The position numbers and the translations under genes are program-made. This document shows, in pieces, positions 63,223 through 64,000 of a DNA stretch of 64,000 bases; position 1 is the first letter of the stretch, and each line of letters begins with the position of its first letter. Origin of the DNA: Flaccisagitta enflata (taxonomy: Eukaryota; Chaetognatha; Sagittoidea; Aphragmophora); assembly GCA_965153355.1 (NCBI GenBank), contig OZ231127.1, forward strand, positions 7,688,001 to 7,752,000. The letters are read 5' to 3'. The notes beneath the pieces were generated by a model. That model saw nothing but the letters and a program-made list of their open reading frames with translations, was not told the DNA's origin and did no database searches.

Positions 63223-63345
63223 TAGCGTGCTACGCAACTCTACACCTCGCTATGTCGGTTGGTTGGTCGGTTAGTTGGTTGGTTGGTCGGTCTGTCCCCT
63301 TTTTTGGGCAGCGGCACCAAAGGGGCCGATGACTTGTGCTCCTTT
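63223..63345 (-). mobile_element. Family A 3' end joined to family B left end
   Basis: TAGTAGCGTGCTACGCAACT and GGTTGGTTGGTCGGTC are followed directly by TTTTGGGCAGCGGCACCAAA and GGGCCGATGAC. Confidence 0.55.
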
Positions 63346-63678
63346 GTATATTGGAGAATTCTGACCTCCTTTCATAAGGGCAATGTTGTTTCAACTTTCA
63401 TAAGTATCAGTACCTTGGTAAAGAATGCCGGCGGTCCCAGTTGGTTGTACCTCGATTCTTGCCTCTAAGGGTATGGTTTTCTAATCAGTATTGCTAGTGT
63501 CAGTACTTCCATCAGTACATTAGTAATCTTTGATTGTAACCATTGTAAGATATTTTGTGTATACTAAATGGTATGGGCCTGTCCAACCCTATACTAATGA
63601 GGTATGCAGTCAAGCTGATAATTTTGTCAGGTAAGCTCTTTGTTTGTTAATAGTCGGGAAAAAAGTCGAAGTCAGTCT
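63346..63678. other. No gene seen
   Basis: CATAAGGGCAATGTTGTTTC at 63374 also occurs at 33893, an additional short dispersed motif. A small hairpin (AAGTCGAAGTCAGTCTTCGACTT) lies at 63663-63685. Confidence 0.5.
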
Positions 63679-63852
63679 TCGACTTTTTGACATATTCGAG
63701 AGAAACGGGGTTTTCATTTTCTTATGAGAAAGTTGAGGGTCTCCTAGGGCGGATTGGGCCTCCAATGAAATTGATAGGGTAAGTAAATTGGATAATTCTC
63801 TTTCATTTTGCGCCAAGCAGATTGCTCTACGACAAATACTTTTCGCGCTATG
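63679..63852 (-). repeat. Right arm of 174-bp inverted pair
   Basis: Reverse complement of 27251-27424, including TTTTCATTTTCTTATGMGAA and GCGCCAAGCAGA-type blocks. Confidence 0.75.
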
Positions 63853-64000
63853 ATTTTTTAAAGATTTGTTTACGAAAAATTCAAATGGGATTTTTTACGA
63901 TTTTTTTTTTTATTTTGTGTAAGATCAATAAAGGAGTCTATTCATGTTTATTTGAGCATGCAAATACAGAGAAAATGTTTATGAGCACAGCTGCTTATCT

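Overview
This window is from the nuclear genome of an animal, most likely an invertebrate. It has GT-AG introns, a spliced gene for a secreted cysteine-rich protein built from extracellular animal modules, and a very high load of dispersed repeats, hairpin transposons and microsatellites. I cannot assign it to a phylum. No rRNA, tRNA or bacterial-style operon is visible. Almost all long open frames are simple-repeat translations (GA, CA, GAT, CAA and TTCA tracts) and are not genes.

The one gene I can support lies on the + strand from a TATA box at 15592 to at least 63169 and runs off the right end. Fourteen exons can be placed by reading frame, splice sites and protein motifs. Together they encode about 542 residues: a signal peptide, an unrecognised Cys-rich segment, a thyroglobulin type-1 domain split over two exons, an antistasin-like motif, a short Cys-rich exon, a lustrin-like Cys-rich repeat, a complete kringle split over two exons, and a C-terminal Cys-rich part ending in a PCGGC motif. 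Intron phases agree at every junction if exon 10 ends at 24989. This looks like a secreted mosaic protein of protease-inhibitor or matrix type.

Most introns of this gene carry tandem copies of their own splice-site sequences. The donors of exons 2, 5, 6, 8, 9, 10 and 13 and the acceptors of exons 10 and 14 are duplicated. The extreme case is a minisatellite of about 59 copies in intron 9 whose 23-bp unit matches the 3' end of exon 9. Several decoy copies lead quickly to stop codons.

Intron 12 (27659-61121, 33 kb) holds nested inverted repeats. Inside it is a 24.8-kb element, 33978-58767, with perfect AGTAGT...ACTACT termini, a 6-bp target duplication (TTGGTG) and inverted arms of roughly 8.6 and 10.2 kb. 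The termini recall Polinton/Maverick elements, but no Polinton protein was recognised. The arms are built largely of GA tracts and degenerate tandem pieces of a LINE reverse transcriptase. Around it is a second inverted repeat (27657-29186 and 59965-60263) whose left edge coincides with the exon 12 donor, and a third 174-bp pair further out.

Region by region: 1-15590 is intergenic, with dispersed families A, B and C, a large GA tract, an 81-bp satellite inside a DNA transposon (4902-7419) and hairpin elements. 15592-27658 holds exons 1-12 with repeat-filled introns. 27659-61121 is the giant intron. 61122-63169 holds exons 13-14. 63170-64000 is intron or downstream sequence.
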